24,421 nt of DNA from a virus, in IMG/VR virus record IMGVR_UViG_3300027973_000215, positions 1 through 24,421 of that record. One strand, given 5' to 3'. A program made the translations under genes and the position numbers. The notes beneath the pieces were generated by a model. That model had not been told where the DNA came from. It saw nothing but the letters and a program-made list of their open reading frames with translations, and ran no database searches. Below, one piece after another: positions 10,599 through 18,677 of the stretch (positions are counted from its first letter, which is position 1; each line of letters starts with the position of its first letter).

Positions 10599-12719
10599 AT
10601 GTCAAAAGATAAACAAATGTTCTTCACTTGGGATGAAAATGACCCTTTGTCAAAAGAGGCTGCTTTTGCAAAGGCAAATCATGGAGAAAAGCTAAATAGA
10701 TCTACGGCAGGAAACTCTTTTCAAAATATTGTAGCCCCAAATGTTTCTGTTAGAGAATCATTTAGTAGGTCAGATTACGACTTTTTTAGACCAGGCGAAT
10801 CTATACCTCTATTAGATAGGGATATAATATTTGCTTGTATGCAAGCATATGAGCGTATTGGCATTGTTCGCAATGTTATAGATATGATGGCAGAATTTGC
10901 TTGTCAAGGAATAGATTTGGTTCATCCCAATGAAAAAATAGAAAAATTTTATAAAGAATGGTTTAAAAAAATAAATGGTATTGAAAGAACTGAAAGAATA
11001 TTGAATATGCTTTATCGTTCTGGAAATGTAATAATTAAAAGGCTTGTAGCCACATTAGAAGATAAAGATGTTCAAAATTTACAGAAGGGTATAGCTTCTG
11101 ATTCTGATATGCCTTTTGATAAGCCAGTTGGTGATCCAATCACATCTTTGAAAAATGAAATTCCTTGGGGTTATACGATATATAATCCATGTACAGTTGA
11201 AGTATATGGCGAAGAAATAGCACCATTTATTGGTCCAGATGCATTTAGATATGGAATAAGAATACCTGAGAGCGTAGCAAAAAAATTAAAGAATCCAAGC
11301 AAAGAAGTAGAAAAAGAAATAATTGCAAAGATTCCAACAAATGTAATGAGATCAATTCCAACTGGTGGAAAATCTATACCTTTGCCAGAAGATAAAACTA
11401 TAGCAATATATTATAAAAGAGATGATTGGCAAGTTTGGGCTAGGCCAATGGTTTATTGTATTTTAGAAGATCTGTTAATGTTAAAGAAGATGAAACTTGC
11501 AGACTTGGCTGCATTAGATGGTGCAGTTAGCCATATTAGACTTTGGAAACTTGGTTCTTTAGAACATAGAATTTTACCAACAGAAAATGCAATAGGAAGA
11601 TTGGCAGATATGTTGCTCAACAATGTAGGTGGAGGTTCTATTGATTTAATTTGGGGTCCAGAACTAGACTTTAAAGAAACATCTACAGATGTAGCAAAAT
11701 TTTTGGGCGAAGAAAAATATAAACCTGTTTTAAATGCAATCTTTGCTGGTCTTGGTATACCTCCATCTTTGACTGGATTACCAACAGGACAAGGATTTTC
11801 CAACAACTATATTAGTTTAAGAACATTAATTGAAAGACTTGATTATGGCAGACAACTACTTACTAGTTTTTGGGAAAAGGAAGTTAAGTTGGTTCAAGTA
11901 GCTATGGGATTTAAATTACCAGCACAAGTGGTATTTGATCAACAAACATTGCAAGATGAAGCAGCAGAAAAAAGACTACTCATTGATCTTGTTGACAGAG
12001 ATATAATTAGCGAAGAAGCTCTTCAAGAAAGATTTAACTTTATACCAGAGATTGAATCTGTGAGAAGAAAAAGAGAAAACAAGAAAAGGAATAAAGAACA
12101 GATACCTAAAAAAGCTGGTCCTTGGCACAACCCACAAAGACTTGAAGATCTTAAAAAACTTTGGGTACAGATGGGTGTTCTCACACCAAAAGACTTTGAT
12201 GTTGAAGCATCACAAGAAACACCACCTCCAAAACCAAGTCCTTTTGGCTCTAAAAAATCTGATGAACTAGTTGGAATAGAAGGGCAAGGTAGACCAGTTG
12301 GAGTTAAGGATAAAGACGAAAGAAAGAAAAAAGAAATAAAGCCAAGAACATCTGCCGAATTGGTAGAGATAATGTCTTGGGCAGAGACATCTCAAAAAAA
12401 CATATCGGACTTAGTAAATCCAGCATTTTTAGATTCTTTAAAGAAAAAATCTATCAGAGAACTTTCTTCTGAAGAATTTAATTCTTTAGAAAAAACAAAA
12501 TTTCATATACTTTGTAATCTAGAATATTTAGAGAAAGTAGAAAAGAAAACAATATCTAGAATAATTAGTTCAGAATTGAGCATAGATCAAGAAATAAGCA
12601 GAATATTATCTATATCGATTAAAAAGTATGTAGAAAAGCAAAATGCTCATCCAAATACGGAAACAAGAAGGAAAATAGAAGCTTCTTCTGTTGCAATTTA
12701 CTTTATAGGAAAAGAATAA
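10599..12719 (+). CDS. Portal protein
   Basis: The 706-aa protein lies directly after the large terminase and has portal-like sequence: an N-terminal region with RNVIDMMAEFACQGIDLV and LNMLYRSGNVIIKRL, a central core with KMKLADLAALDGAVSHIRLW, and the segment AIFAGLGIPPSLTG before YISLRTLIERLDYGRQLLT. Portals form the dodecameric ring at one head vertex where the terminase docks. The last 200 residues are highly charged and lysine-rich and may form the crown facing the head interior. An SD-like AGGAAT lies before the ATG. A short AT-rich gap follows, with TATAAATT at about 12723. Confidence 0.88.
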   Translation: MSKDKQMFFTWDENDPLSKEAAFAKANHGEKLNRSTAGNSFQNIVAPNVSVRESFSRSDYDFFRPGESIPLLDRDIIFACMQAYERIGIVRNVIDMMAEFACQGIDLVHPNEKIEKFYKEWFKKINGIERTERILNMLYRSGNVIIKRLVATLEDKDVQNLQKGIASDSDMPFDKPVGDPITSLKNEIPWGYTIYNPCTVEVYGEEIAPFIGPDAFRYGIRIPESVAKKLKNPSKEVEKEIIAKIPTNVMRSIPTGGKSIPLPEDKTIAIYYKRDDWQVWARPMVYCILEDLLMLKKMKLADLAALDGAVSHIRLWKLGSLEHRILPTENAIGRLADMLLNNVGGGSIDLIWGPELDFKETSTDVAKFLGEEKYKPVLNAIFAGLGIPPSLTGLPTGQGFSNNYISLRTLIERLDYGRQLLTSFWEKEVKLVQVAMGFKLPAQVVFDQQTLQDEAAEKRLLIDLVDRDIISEEALQERFNFIPEIESVRRKRENKKRNKEQIPKKAGPWHNPQRLEDLKKLWVQMGVLTPKDFDVEASQETPPPKPSPFGSKKSDELVGIEGQGRPVGVKDKDERKKKEIKPRTSAELVEIMSWAETSQKNISDLVNPAFLDSLKKKSIRELSSEEFNSLEKTKFHILCNLEYLEKVEKKTISRIISSELSIDQEISRILSISIKKYVEKQNAHPNTETRRKIEASSVAIYFIGKE

Positions 12720-12763
12720 AAATATAAATTAAATTCAATGGTGTATTTTATTAAAGGCAGATA

Positions 12764-13015
12764 ATGGCAAAAATAAAAATAGTTTACGATACGAATACTT
12801 CTAGCTTAGATGTATTTGTAGGTAAAAAAAAAGCCGAAGGCGTTTATTCTATTTTTATACATAAAGACATTGAAAATTTATACAAATTTACAGTGGATCT
12901 TTTTACCGAAGAAGGTCTTTTTATATTTAGAGATAAAGATGTCACTAAGCAAAATAATGACATGCTTATGCTAAGTAAACTAAAAGGCTATTTTGAATTG
13001 CAGGAGAAAAAATGA
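12764..13015 (+). CDS. Unknown protein, 83 aa
   Basis: The 83-residue protein (starts MAKIKIVYDTNTSSLDVFVG, ends KLKGYFELQEKK) has a beta-strand-rich first half and a helical end. The ATG follows AAAGGCAGATA; the stop overlaps the next start as ATGA. It sits between portal and prohead protease, where some phages keep small head-assembly proteins, but no family is recognised. The 44-nt gap before it carries TATAAATT, which resembles a T4-type late promoter; this is a weak hint. Confidence 0.75.
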   Translation: MAKIKIVYDTNTSSLDVFVGKKKAEGVYSIFIHKDIENLYKFTVDLFTEEGLFIFRDKDVTKQNNDMLMLSKLKGYFELQEKK

Positions 13016-14490
13016 AAGAATTTCCAATATTTAAAGCAGAAATACAAGATGGATTAAGAGATAAGATAATCTCTAATCTTTCTATTTCTTCCACATGTGA
13101 TCTTGAAATTTGTGATCCATTTTTAATTAAAAATACACTTAGGGCTACAGCAGAAAATAAAAACCAAGTGGATTTACATTATTTAAAATCTATTCTTGTA
13201 ACTACTGGTTGGAATAAAAATGATGATGTTTTTGATAAAGCAGAAGTTTGGATAGCAAAATCAACCCCATCAGATAAGCCATTTAATTATGAACATGATC
13301 AAAGTCAAATAATTGGACACATTACTGGCTGTAAGGTAATAGCTGATGATGGCTCAGACATAATTGAAGAATTACCTATAGATGAACTACCTTCAAAATT
13401 TCACATATTGACTTCTGCTGTGCTATATAAATTTTGGGAAGATCCTAAAAAACAAGAAATGATGAATAATATAATAGAAGGAATAGCTAATAAACAATGG
13501 TTTGTTTATATGGAAGCTATCTTCACTAATTTTGATTATGCAATAGATGATGGTGCTAGTTCTAAGGTTGTTGCAAGAAATGAAAAAACTGCATTTTTAA
13601 CTAAACATCTTAGGGCTTATGGTGGAAATGGCACTTTTAATAATGTTAAAATAGGTAGGGTATTAAAGAACATAGTGTTCTCTGGAAAGGGTTTAGTTAA
13701 GAAGCCAGCAAATCCAGAAAGTGTTATTTTTGATGAAACAGAGGCATTTGTTACAAGTTCGGTGTACAATTTACATGAGACTATAAAGTCAAAGGAGATT
13801 ATTATGAGTGTTGAAGAAGAAAAAATTGAAAAACAAGTGGCAGAAGTTGCTGAAGAAGTAGCTGCTGCTATTCCTGTTCCTCCAAAAGAAGAAACTTCTG
13901 AAGATCCAGCACTTAAAGATGCAGAAGCAAACAAGTGGTGGGAAGACAAAAAGAAAATGGAAGAAGAAGCTTCTATGTATGAGGAAGACAAAAAGAAAAT
14001 GATGGCTGAATCTGAAGCCATGAAAAAACAATTAAACATGGTTGTTAATGAACTTAACAGCATGAAGAAAGAAAAAAGCATGAGTGATCGTGCAAGCTTA
14101 GTTATGGAAAAGCTTGGCATGAACAAAGAAGAAGCAGTTTCAGTAGTTGCTTCTTTAGTTGCTCTCAACGATGAATCTTTCGCTGTTGCAGTAAATATGC
14201 AATCCGAATACTTCAACAAAAAAATGTCTGAATATAAATCTGGTAAAGGTGGTCCAGCAGAAACTGAACAAGTACCAGAAGAAAAAAAGAAAGAAATGGA
14301 AGAAGAAGATCCTAGCAGCGAAATCGAAAAAGATCCTGCTGAATCCAAAGCATCTATTTCTGTTCTTGATACCGTTAAGATTAAATCGGATGCTGCACTT
14401 GCGACTTCTGACGGTAATGAAAGCGTAAAACAGGTAGCATCCCAAATTGCGTCTTATTTTGGTTTGGAATCATCTGGCACAGAACAATAA
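13012..14490 (+). CDS. Prohead protease fused to scaffold, 492 aa
   Basis: The N-terminal half (about 1-245) looks like a prohead maturation protease: FNYEHDQSQIIGHITGC (about 91-107) supplies the conserved His, and HILTSAVLYKFW (about 132-143) the likely nucleophilic Ser. Its job is to cleave the scaffold and capsid precursors during head expansion. The C-terminal half (about 265-492) is acidic and lysine/glutamate-rich with coiled coils (KKKMEEEASMYEEDKKKMM, MNMVVNELNSMKKEK-like), typical of scaffolding protein, and includes a predicted helical region near 355-405. AGGAG precedes the ATG. The gene carries an internal start for the scaffold alone (13804). Decoration and capsid genes follow. 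Confidence 0.82.
   Translation: MKEFPIFKAEIQDGLRDKIISNLSISSTCDLEICDPFLIKNTLRATAENKNQVDLHYLKSILVTTGWNKNDDVFDKAEVWIAKSTPSDKPFNYEHDQSQIIGHITGCKVIADDGSDIIEELPIDELPSKFHILTSAVLYKFWEDPKKQEMMNNIIEGIANKQWFVYMEAIFTNFDYAIDDGASSKVVARNEKTAFLTKHLRAYGGNGTFNNVKIGRVLKNIVFSGKGLVKKPANPESVIFDETEAFVTSSVYNLHETIKSKEIIMSVEEEKIEKQVAEVAEEVAAAIPVPPKEETSEDPALKDAEANKWWEDKKKMEEEASMYEEDKKKMMAESEAMKKQLNMVVNELNSMKKEKSMSDRASLVMEKLGMNKEEAVSVVASLVALNDESFAVAVNMQSEYFNKKMSEYKSGKGGPAETEQVPEEKKKEMEEEDPSSEIEKDPAESKASISVLDTVKIKSDAALATSDGNESVKQVASQIASYFGLESSGTEQ
13804..14490 (+). CDS. Nested in-frame scaffold protein, 228 aa
   Basis: Within the protease gene an ATG at 13804 (MSVEEEKIEKQVAEVAEEV) is in frame, begins exactly at the predicted protease/scaffold boundary, and is preceded by AAAGGAG with six bases of spacing, one of the best ribosome binding sites in the window. 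This copies the arrangement of lambda C/Nu3, where an internal start yields free scaffold in excess over the protease fusion. The product would be the acidic coiled-coil scaffold. It is predicted from the sequence only. Confidence 0.7.
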   Translation: MSVEEEKIEKQVAEVAEEVAAAIPVPPKEETSEDPALKDAEANKWWEDKKKMEEEASMYEEDKKKMMAESEAMKKQLNMVVNELNSMKKEKSMSDRASLVMEKLGMNKEEAVSVVASLVALNDESFAVAVNMQSEYFNKKMSEYKSGKGGPAETEQVPEEKKKEMEEEDPSSEIEKDPAESKASISVLDTVKIKSDAALATSDGNESVKQVASQIASYFGLESSGTEQ

Positions 14491-14502
14491 AAGGAGAGAA
14501 AC

Positions 14503-14976
14503 ATGGCTCTTAAATCAGATCGTAATGTAATCGATACAGACATCAGCTTAGTATGCAACACCGTTGTTGCTAAAGGCTTGTTTGTATGTTATGGCACAGC
14601 AGCTTCCGGGGTAGGTAATGAAACCCCAGGCGTTGTATCTGTTGCTGCAAATCCTTCTGGATACAAAGTTGCTGGACTTACTTTAGCAAGCTTTGTAGAC
14701 ATTGATCAAACTAGACAACATCGAAACTTTATGAAAGATGAACAAGTAATTGGTGAAAAAGCACCACTCCTTCGCAAAGGTTATGTTGTTACAAACAGTC
14801 TTGCTGCATCGATTACTCCACTACCAGGTCAATCAGCATATTTGACTGCTAGCGGTACAATTACTAACACCGTATCTGCAACTGGTGGCGAAGTCGCAAC
14901 TCCAAGAGTTGGTGAATTTGTAACTAGCAAAGATGAAGACGGATATGTAAAAATCAACATCAACCTTCCAGTTTAA
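14503..14976 (+). CDS. Head decoration (capsid-stabilising) protein
   Basis: The 157-aa beta-rich protein (starts MALKSDRNVIDTDISLVCNT, ends DGYVKININLPV) lies between scaffold and major capsid genes. It contains many Gly/Ala/Thr turns, as in AASGVGNETPGVVSVAANPS. Short proteins at this place in the order protease, scaffold, decoration, capsid are usually trimeric decoration proteins that clamp the expanded shell (gpD-like or DUF2190-like). AAGGAG lies before the ATG. The assignment rests mainly on position and composition. Confidence 0.65.
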   Translation: MALKSDRNVIDTDISLVCNTVVAKGLFVCYGTAASGVGNETPGVVSVAANPSGYKVAGLTLASFVDIDQTRQHRNFMKDEQVIGEKAPLLRKGYVVTNSLAASITPLPGQSAYLTASGTITNTVSATGGEVATPRVGEFVTSKDEDGYVKININLPV

Positions 14977-15001
14977 CTTTTAAAAAAGGAGAGATAGACC
15001 A

Positions 15002-15994
15002 ATGAAGACACCAACGCCAGAAATGATTGACTTGTTAAAAAAATCAGGCAGCAACAATTATGAAGTTGCTTGTGCTGCACAAGTCGAATTAGCAAAAGCA
15101 TTAACCCTACCACTTCGTCAGGGCGTAATGAACGGTGATATTGTTAGCAATATCTATGAATCAGTAGCGTTTGCTCCTGGTACCTCTGTAGAATTTCCTT
15201 TGGATTTTCTTGCTCCTGGTACTGAGAAAGACTTCGTTGCTTATACGATTCCTGCACAGGGTAAAATTCCTGAGCGAAGCGTAGAAGGCGATTATGTAAT
15301 GGTTCCAACCTATGAAGTTGGTGCTTCTATCGACTTCTCCTTGCGTTATGCTAGGGATGCACGATGGGATATTATTGGTCGAGCAATGCAAGTTCTTGAA
15401 TCATCCTTTATTCGTAAGACTAATAGCGATGGTTGGAGGACTATTCTTGCTGCTGGCGTTGGTCGTGGCCTTGTCATTTATGATGATGTTGCAACCGCTG
15501 GCTACTTTAGCAAGAGGCTTGCTGCTCTCTTGAAAACTTCCATGAGGCGAAATTCTGGTGGTAATAGCACCTCGATTAATCGTGGTAAGCTTACCGACCT
15601 TTATATCAGTCCAGAAAGTCTTGAAGACATTCGTGGATGGCAGATTGCTGAAGTTGATGACTTTACCCGAAGGGAAATCTTCGTTCAAGAAGAAACTCCA
15701 CTTCCAAGGGTATTCGGCATCAATCTTCATGATCTTGATGAGCTTGGTGTTGGTCAAGAATTTCAGAAGTATTATACTGGACCTCTTGCTGCATCTATGC
15801 CAGGAAGTAAGCTTGAAATTGTTGTTGGTCTTGACCTTGAAAAGAACGACAGCTTTGTTCATCCTATTCGTCAAGAAATTGAAATTTTTGAAGATCCTAC
15901 TTTCCATCGTCAACGCAGGATGGGCATGTATGGTTTTGGCGAACATGGCTTTGCTGTTCTTGATAACCGAAGGGTTCTTCTTGGGGCAGTTTAA
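15002..15994 (+). CDS. Major capsid protein
   Basis: The 330-aa protein is placed after scaffold and decoration genes, with a strong RBS (AAAGGAGAGATAG) and directly before an intrinsic terminator, as expected for the most abundant virion protein. The sequence has an amphipathic N-terminus (PEMIDLLKKSGSNNYEVACA), a long-helix region around SIDFSLRYARDARWDIIGRA, and a beta-rich end (EIVVGLDLEKND, IRQEIEIFEDPTFHRQRRMG). The length and layout fit the HK97 fold. I see no separate N-terminal delta domain, consistent with the separate scaffold. Codon use is less AT-rich than in the neighbouring genes, as is common for highly expressed ones. Confidence 0.8.
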   Translation: MKTPTPEMIDLLKKSGSNNYEVACAAQVELAKALTLPLRQGVMNGDIVSNIYESVAFAPGTSVEFPLDFLAPGTEKDFVAYTIPAQGKIPERSVEGDYVMVPTYEVGASIDFSLRYARDARWDIIGRAMQVLESSFIRKTNSDGWRTILAAGVGRGLVIYDDVATAGYFSKRLAALLKTSMRRNSGGNSTSINRGKLTDLYISPESLEDIRGWQIAEVDDFTRREIFVQEETPLPRVFGINLHDLDELGVGQEFQKYYTGPLAASMPGSKLEIVVGLDLEKNDSFVHPIRQEIEIFEDPTFHRQRRMGMYGFGEHGFAVLDNRRVLLGAV

Positions 15995-16020
15995 TACCAA
16001 TCTTTTTTTAAAAAAAAATA

Positions 16021-16051
16021 AGCGACTCCTTTACAAAGGGGTCGTTTTTTT
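16021..16051 (+). terminator. Intrinsic terminator after the capsid gene
   Basis: CGACTCCTT (16023-16031) pairs with AAGGGGTCG (16036-16044), nine pairs including one G-T, around TACA. Seven T residues follow. It separates the head operon from the fibre genes. Confidence 0.88.
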
Positions 16052-16093
16052 GTTATTATAAGGTATAGGAACTATTTCATAGGAGATTTTATT

Positions 16094-16345
16094 ATGTCTA
16101 GAGAACTAACTATTTTTGAAAAGGCTGCTAATTTAGCAGTAGCTGTAACCAAACATGTTGCTGCTGGAATGCCAATGGTAGCAAAAGAGGTTCTTGAAGC
16201 AAGACTAGCTATTTGCGATACTTGTCCAGAAGTAAATAAAAATAGTCCAAATTGGACATGTACAAAATGTGGGTGCAATTTAAAGATTAAGGCTAGTTGG
16301 GCAAGTCAAGATTGCCCCATCAAAAAGTGGCCTTTAATTAGCTAG
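16094..16345 (+). CDS. Small zinc-ribbon protein, 83 aa
   Basis: The 83-residue protein has a helical N-terminal half (EKAANLAVAVTKHVAAGMPMV) and a Cys-rich C-terminal half: C41-X2-C44, C56-X2-C59-X-C61 and C74, within RLAICDTCPE and WTCTKCGCNL. The pattern fits a zinc ribbon found in small phage proteins of unknown role. TAGGAG lies before the ATG. It is the first gene after the capsid terminator, so a promoter is expected at 16052-16093; the AT-rich TATTATAAGGTATAGG is a candidate, but no clear -35 box is seen. Confidence 0.75.
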   Translation: MSRELTIFEKAANLAVAVTKHVAAGMPMVAKEVLEARLAICDTCPEVNKNSPNWTCTKCGCNLKIKASWASQDCPIKKWPLIS

Positions 16346-16378
16346 TTTTCGGTGTATTTATCTTTGGAGAAACAAAAA

Positions 16379-18676
16379 ATGCATTTCCAAAGAAATATAA
16401 CAAGAATACAAGACCAAGATGACTTTTCTGGAGTACCAAACTCTGGAGAAGTCGTTTCATTTAATGGGCAAAACTTTACTACATCAAATATTATTGGGTA
16501 TCAAGGATCGCAGGGATTTCAAGGAACATATGGAAATCAAGGCTATCAGGGATATCAAGGATTAATTGGAATAACTGGGCCACAAGGCTTACAAGGTGTA
16601 GCTGGAATTGCAGGAAATCAAGGAAGTCAAGGTGTTGTTGGAACTATTGGTTCACAAGGTCATCAAGGCTTAATTGGAATAACTGGACCACAAGGCTTAC
16701 AAGGCGTAGCTGGAATCGCAGGAAATCAAGGTTTTCAAGGAACAATTGGAAATCAAGGTTTTCAAGGATCACAAGGTTTAACTGGAACAGGAAATCAAGG
16801 CAATCAAGGATTACAAGGATCAACAGGAATAGGAACGCAAGGAAGTCAAGGACTAACAGGAACAGGAAATCAAGGAAATCAAGGAAGTAAGGGAGATCAA
16901 GGTTTTCAAGGATTAACTGGATCAGGCAGTCAAGGACATCAAGGAAATACTGGAACAGGAAATCAAGGAGAGCAAGGTTTTCAAGGAGATCAAGGCTTAG
17001 TTGGATCAGGAAGTCAGGGTGCGACAGGAACTCAAGGTTTTCAAGGAAGACAAGGATTTCAAGGCTTAACTGGAACAGGATCACAAGGTAATCAAGGAAC
17101 AGTTGGAACCACAGGTTCACAGGGAAACCAAGGTAATCAAGGAGTCGTTGGAACAACTGGTAATCAAGGAAACCAAGGATTACAAGGCGTTGTTGGAACC
17201 ACAGGTTCACAGGGCAACCAAGGTTATCAAGGTGTCGTTGGAACAACAGGCAATCAAGGATCACAAGGTAATCAAGGAGTCGTTGGAACCACAGGTTCAC
17301 AGGGAAACCAAGGATTACAAGGAGTCGTTGGAACCACAGGTTCACAGGGAAACCAAGGATTACAAGGCGTTGTTGGAACCACAGGTTCACAGGGAAACCA
17401 AGGATTACAAGGCGTTGTTGGAACCACAGGCTCACAGGGCAACCAAGGTTATCAAGGTGTCGTTGGAACAACAGGCAATCAAGGATCACAAGGTAATCAA
17501 GGAACAGTTGGAACCACAGGTTCACAGGGAAACCAAGGTAATCAAGGAGTCGTTGGAACCACAGGTAATCAAGGTTCACAAGGTTATCAAGGTGTCGTTG
17601 GAACAACTGGTAATCAAGGAAACCAAGGTGACCAAGGAAATCAAGGAGATCAAGGTTATCAGGGATTAACTGGTAGTTTTGGTGGTGTAACAGTTGAATA
17701 TAAAATAGACACAAATAACTATTCAATTAACGATCCAGGTGATAATTATATAAGATTTAATAATGCTTCTCTTGCATCATCTACGCATGTTATAATTGAT
17801 GACAATCCAAATAATGCAAATATTGATCTGTCTCTATTCTTAGGTACAATATCTGCTTCAACAAGCACTATGAAGGGTCATTTTAAATTATCCAAGAAAA
17901 ATGACTCTACAGTATTTGCTCTTTATACAATAAGTTCTGCAACAGAAGAAGAACCTAGCTTCTTTGATGTTACAATTTCTTATTTGTCTGGAATCGGAGC
18001 ATTTTCTAATGATGATGAAGTGCTGCTCACTTTTGCAAGAACTGGGGATAAGGGCGATACTGGATATCAAGGTAGCCAAGGATTTCAAGGGAACCAAGGA
18101 TTACAAGGTGTTGTTGGAACTACTGGAAACCAAGGTAATCAAGGAGTCGTTGGAACCACAGGTAATCAAGGTTCGCAAGGTTATCAGGGTGTCGTAGGTA
18201 CAACTGGTAACCAAGGAAACCAAGGCTATCAAGGAGTCGTTGGAACCACAGGTTCACAGGGAAACCAAGGTAATCAAGGAGTCGTTGGAACAACTGGTAA
18301 TCAAGGAAACCAAGGATTACAAGGCGTTGTTGGAACCACAGGTTCACAGGGAAACCAAGGTTATCAAGGTGTCGTAGGTACAACTGGTAATCAAGGCTCA
18401 CAAGGCAATCAAGGTTTCCAAGGTGTCGTTGGAACAACAGGAAACCAAGGTTCTCAAGGCAACCAAGGTAGTCAAGGAACAATGGGAACCACAGGCTCAC
18501 AGGGTAATCAAGGCTTTCAAGGAATCGTTGGAACAACCGGAAACCAAGGTTCACAAGGTGCAACTGGAACAGGAAGTCAGGGTTATCAAGGATATCAAGG
18601 TGTTGGAAATCAAGGATATCAAGGATATCAAGGGTCTTCAGCAACTATATCTACAATAGACGGAGGTAGTTTCTGA
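16379..18676 (+). CDS. Collagen-like virion fibre protein 1, 765 aa
   Basis: After a short N-terminal domain (about 1-39, MHFQRNITRIQDQDDFSGVP) come Gly-X-Y repeats from about 40 to 430. A non-repeat domain follows (about 430-555, with SFGGVTVEYKIDTNNYSIND and DVTISYLSGIGAF), probably beta-rich, then more Gly-X-Y to about 750 and a short C-terminus. The Y position is nearly always Gln, or Thr in VGTTG units, with hardly any Pro or charge. Such chains form trimeric, rod-like virion fibres. The start at 16379 has GGAG nine bases upstream; a GTG nine codons earlier lacks one. It is paralogous in its repeats to the next gene. Whether it is a tail or head fibre is unknown. Confidence 0.85.
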   Translation: MHFQRNITRIQDQDDFSGVPNSGEVVSFNGQNFTTSNIIGYQGSQGFQGTYGNQGYQGYQGLIGITGPQGLQGVAGIAGNQGSQGVVGTIGSQGHQGLIGITGPQGLQGVAGIAGNQGFQGTIGNQGFQGSQGLTGTGNQGNQGLQGSTGIGTQGSQGLTGTGNQGNQGSKGDQGFQGLTGSGSQGHQGNTGTGNQGEQGFQGDQGLVGSGSQGATGTQGFQGRQGFQGLTGTGSQGNQGTVGTTGSQGNQGNQGVVGTTGNQGNQGLQGVVGTTGSQGNQGYQGVVGTTGNQGSQGNQGVVGTTGSQGNQGLQGVVGTTGSQGNQGLQGVVGTTGSQGNQGLQGVVGTTGSQGNQGYQGVVGTTGNQGSQGNQGTVGTTGSQGNQGNQGVVGTTGNQGSQGYQGVVGTTGNQGNQGDQGNQGDQGYQGLTGSFGGVTVEYKIDTNNYSINDPGDNYIRFNNASLASSTHVIIDDNPNNANIDLSLFLGTISASTSTMKGHFKLSKKNDSTVFALYTISSATEEEPSFFDVTISYLSGIGAFSNDDEVLLTFARTGDKGDTGYQGSQGFQGNQGLQGVVGTTGNQGNQGVVGTTGNQGSQGYQGVVGTTGNQGNQGYQGVVGTTGSQGNQGNQGVVGTTGNQGNQGLQGVVGTTGSQGNQGYQGVVGTTGNQGSQGNQGFQGVVGTTGNQGSQGNQGSQGTMGTTGSQGNQGFQGIVGTTGNQGSQGATGTGSQGYQGYQGVGNQGYQGYQGSSATISTIDGGSF
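17282..17506 (+). repeat. Five tandem 45-bp repeats within the collagen region
   Basis: The unit begins GTTGGAACCACAGG at 17282, 17327, 17372, 17417 and 17462, strictly 45 bp apart and almost identical, each encoding 15 residues (VGTTGSQGNQGLQGV). Shorter or shifted copies fill 17101-17640, 18100-18560 and 20110-20960. It is a substrate for slippage and recombination. Confidence 0.9.
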
Positions 18677-18677
18677 A

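Noticed and set aside
12720-12763. T4-type late promoter (TATAAATT)
   Set aside because: Only one weak match in an AT-rich gap; no matching motif before the other late genes, so it is mentioned but not annotated.
13617-14348. 243-codon - strand frame opposite the protease-scaffold gene
   Set aside because: Its Ser/Phe-rich translation is what the complement of Lys/Glu codons gives; it is a shadow.
16644-17726. 360-codon - strand frame opposite the collagen repeats
   Set aside because: It is a by-product of the repeat on the other strand; low complexity and no RBS.
17101-18560. CRISPR-like regular repeats
   Set aside because: The repeats are contiguous 45-bp coding units in frame with no unique spacers; they encode collagen triplets.
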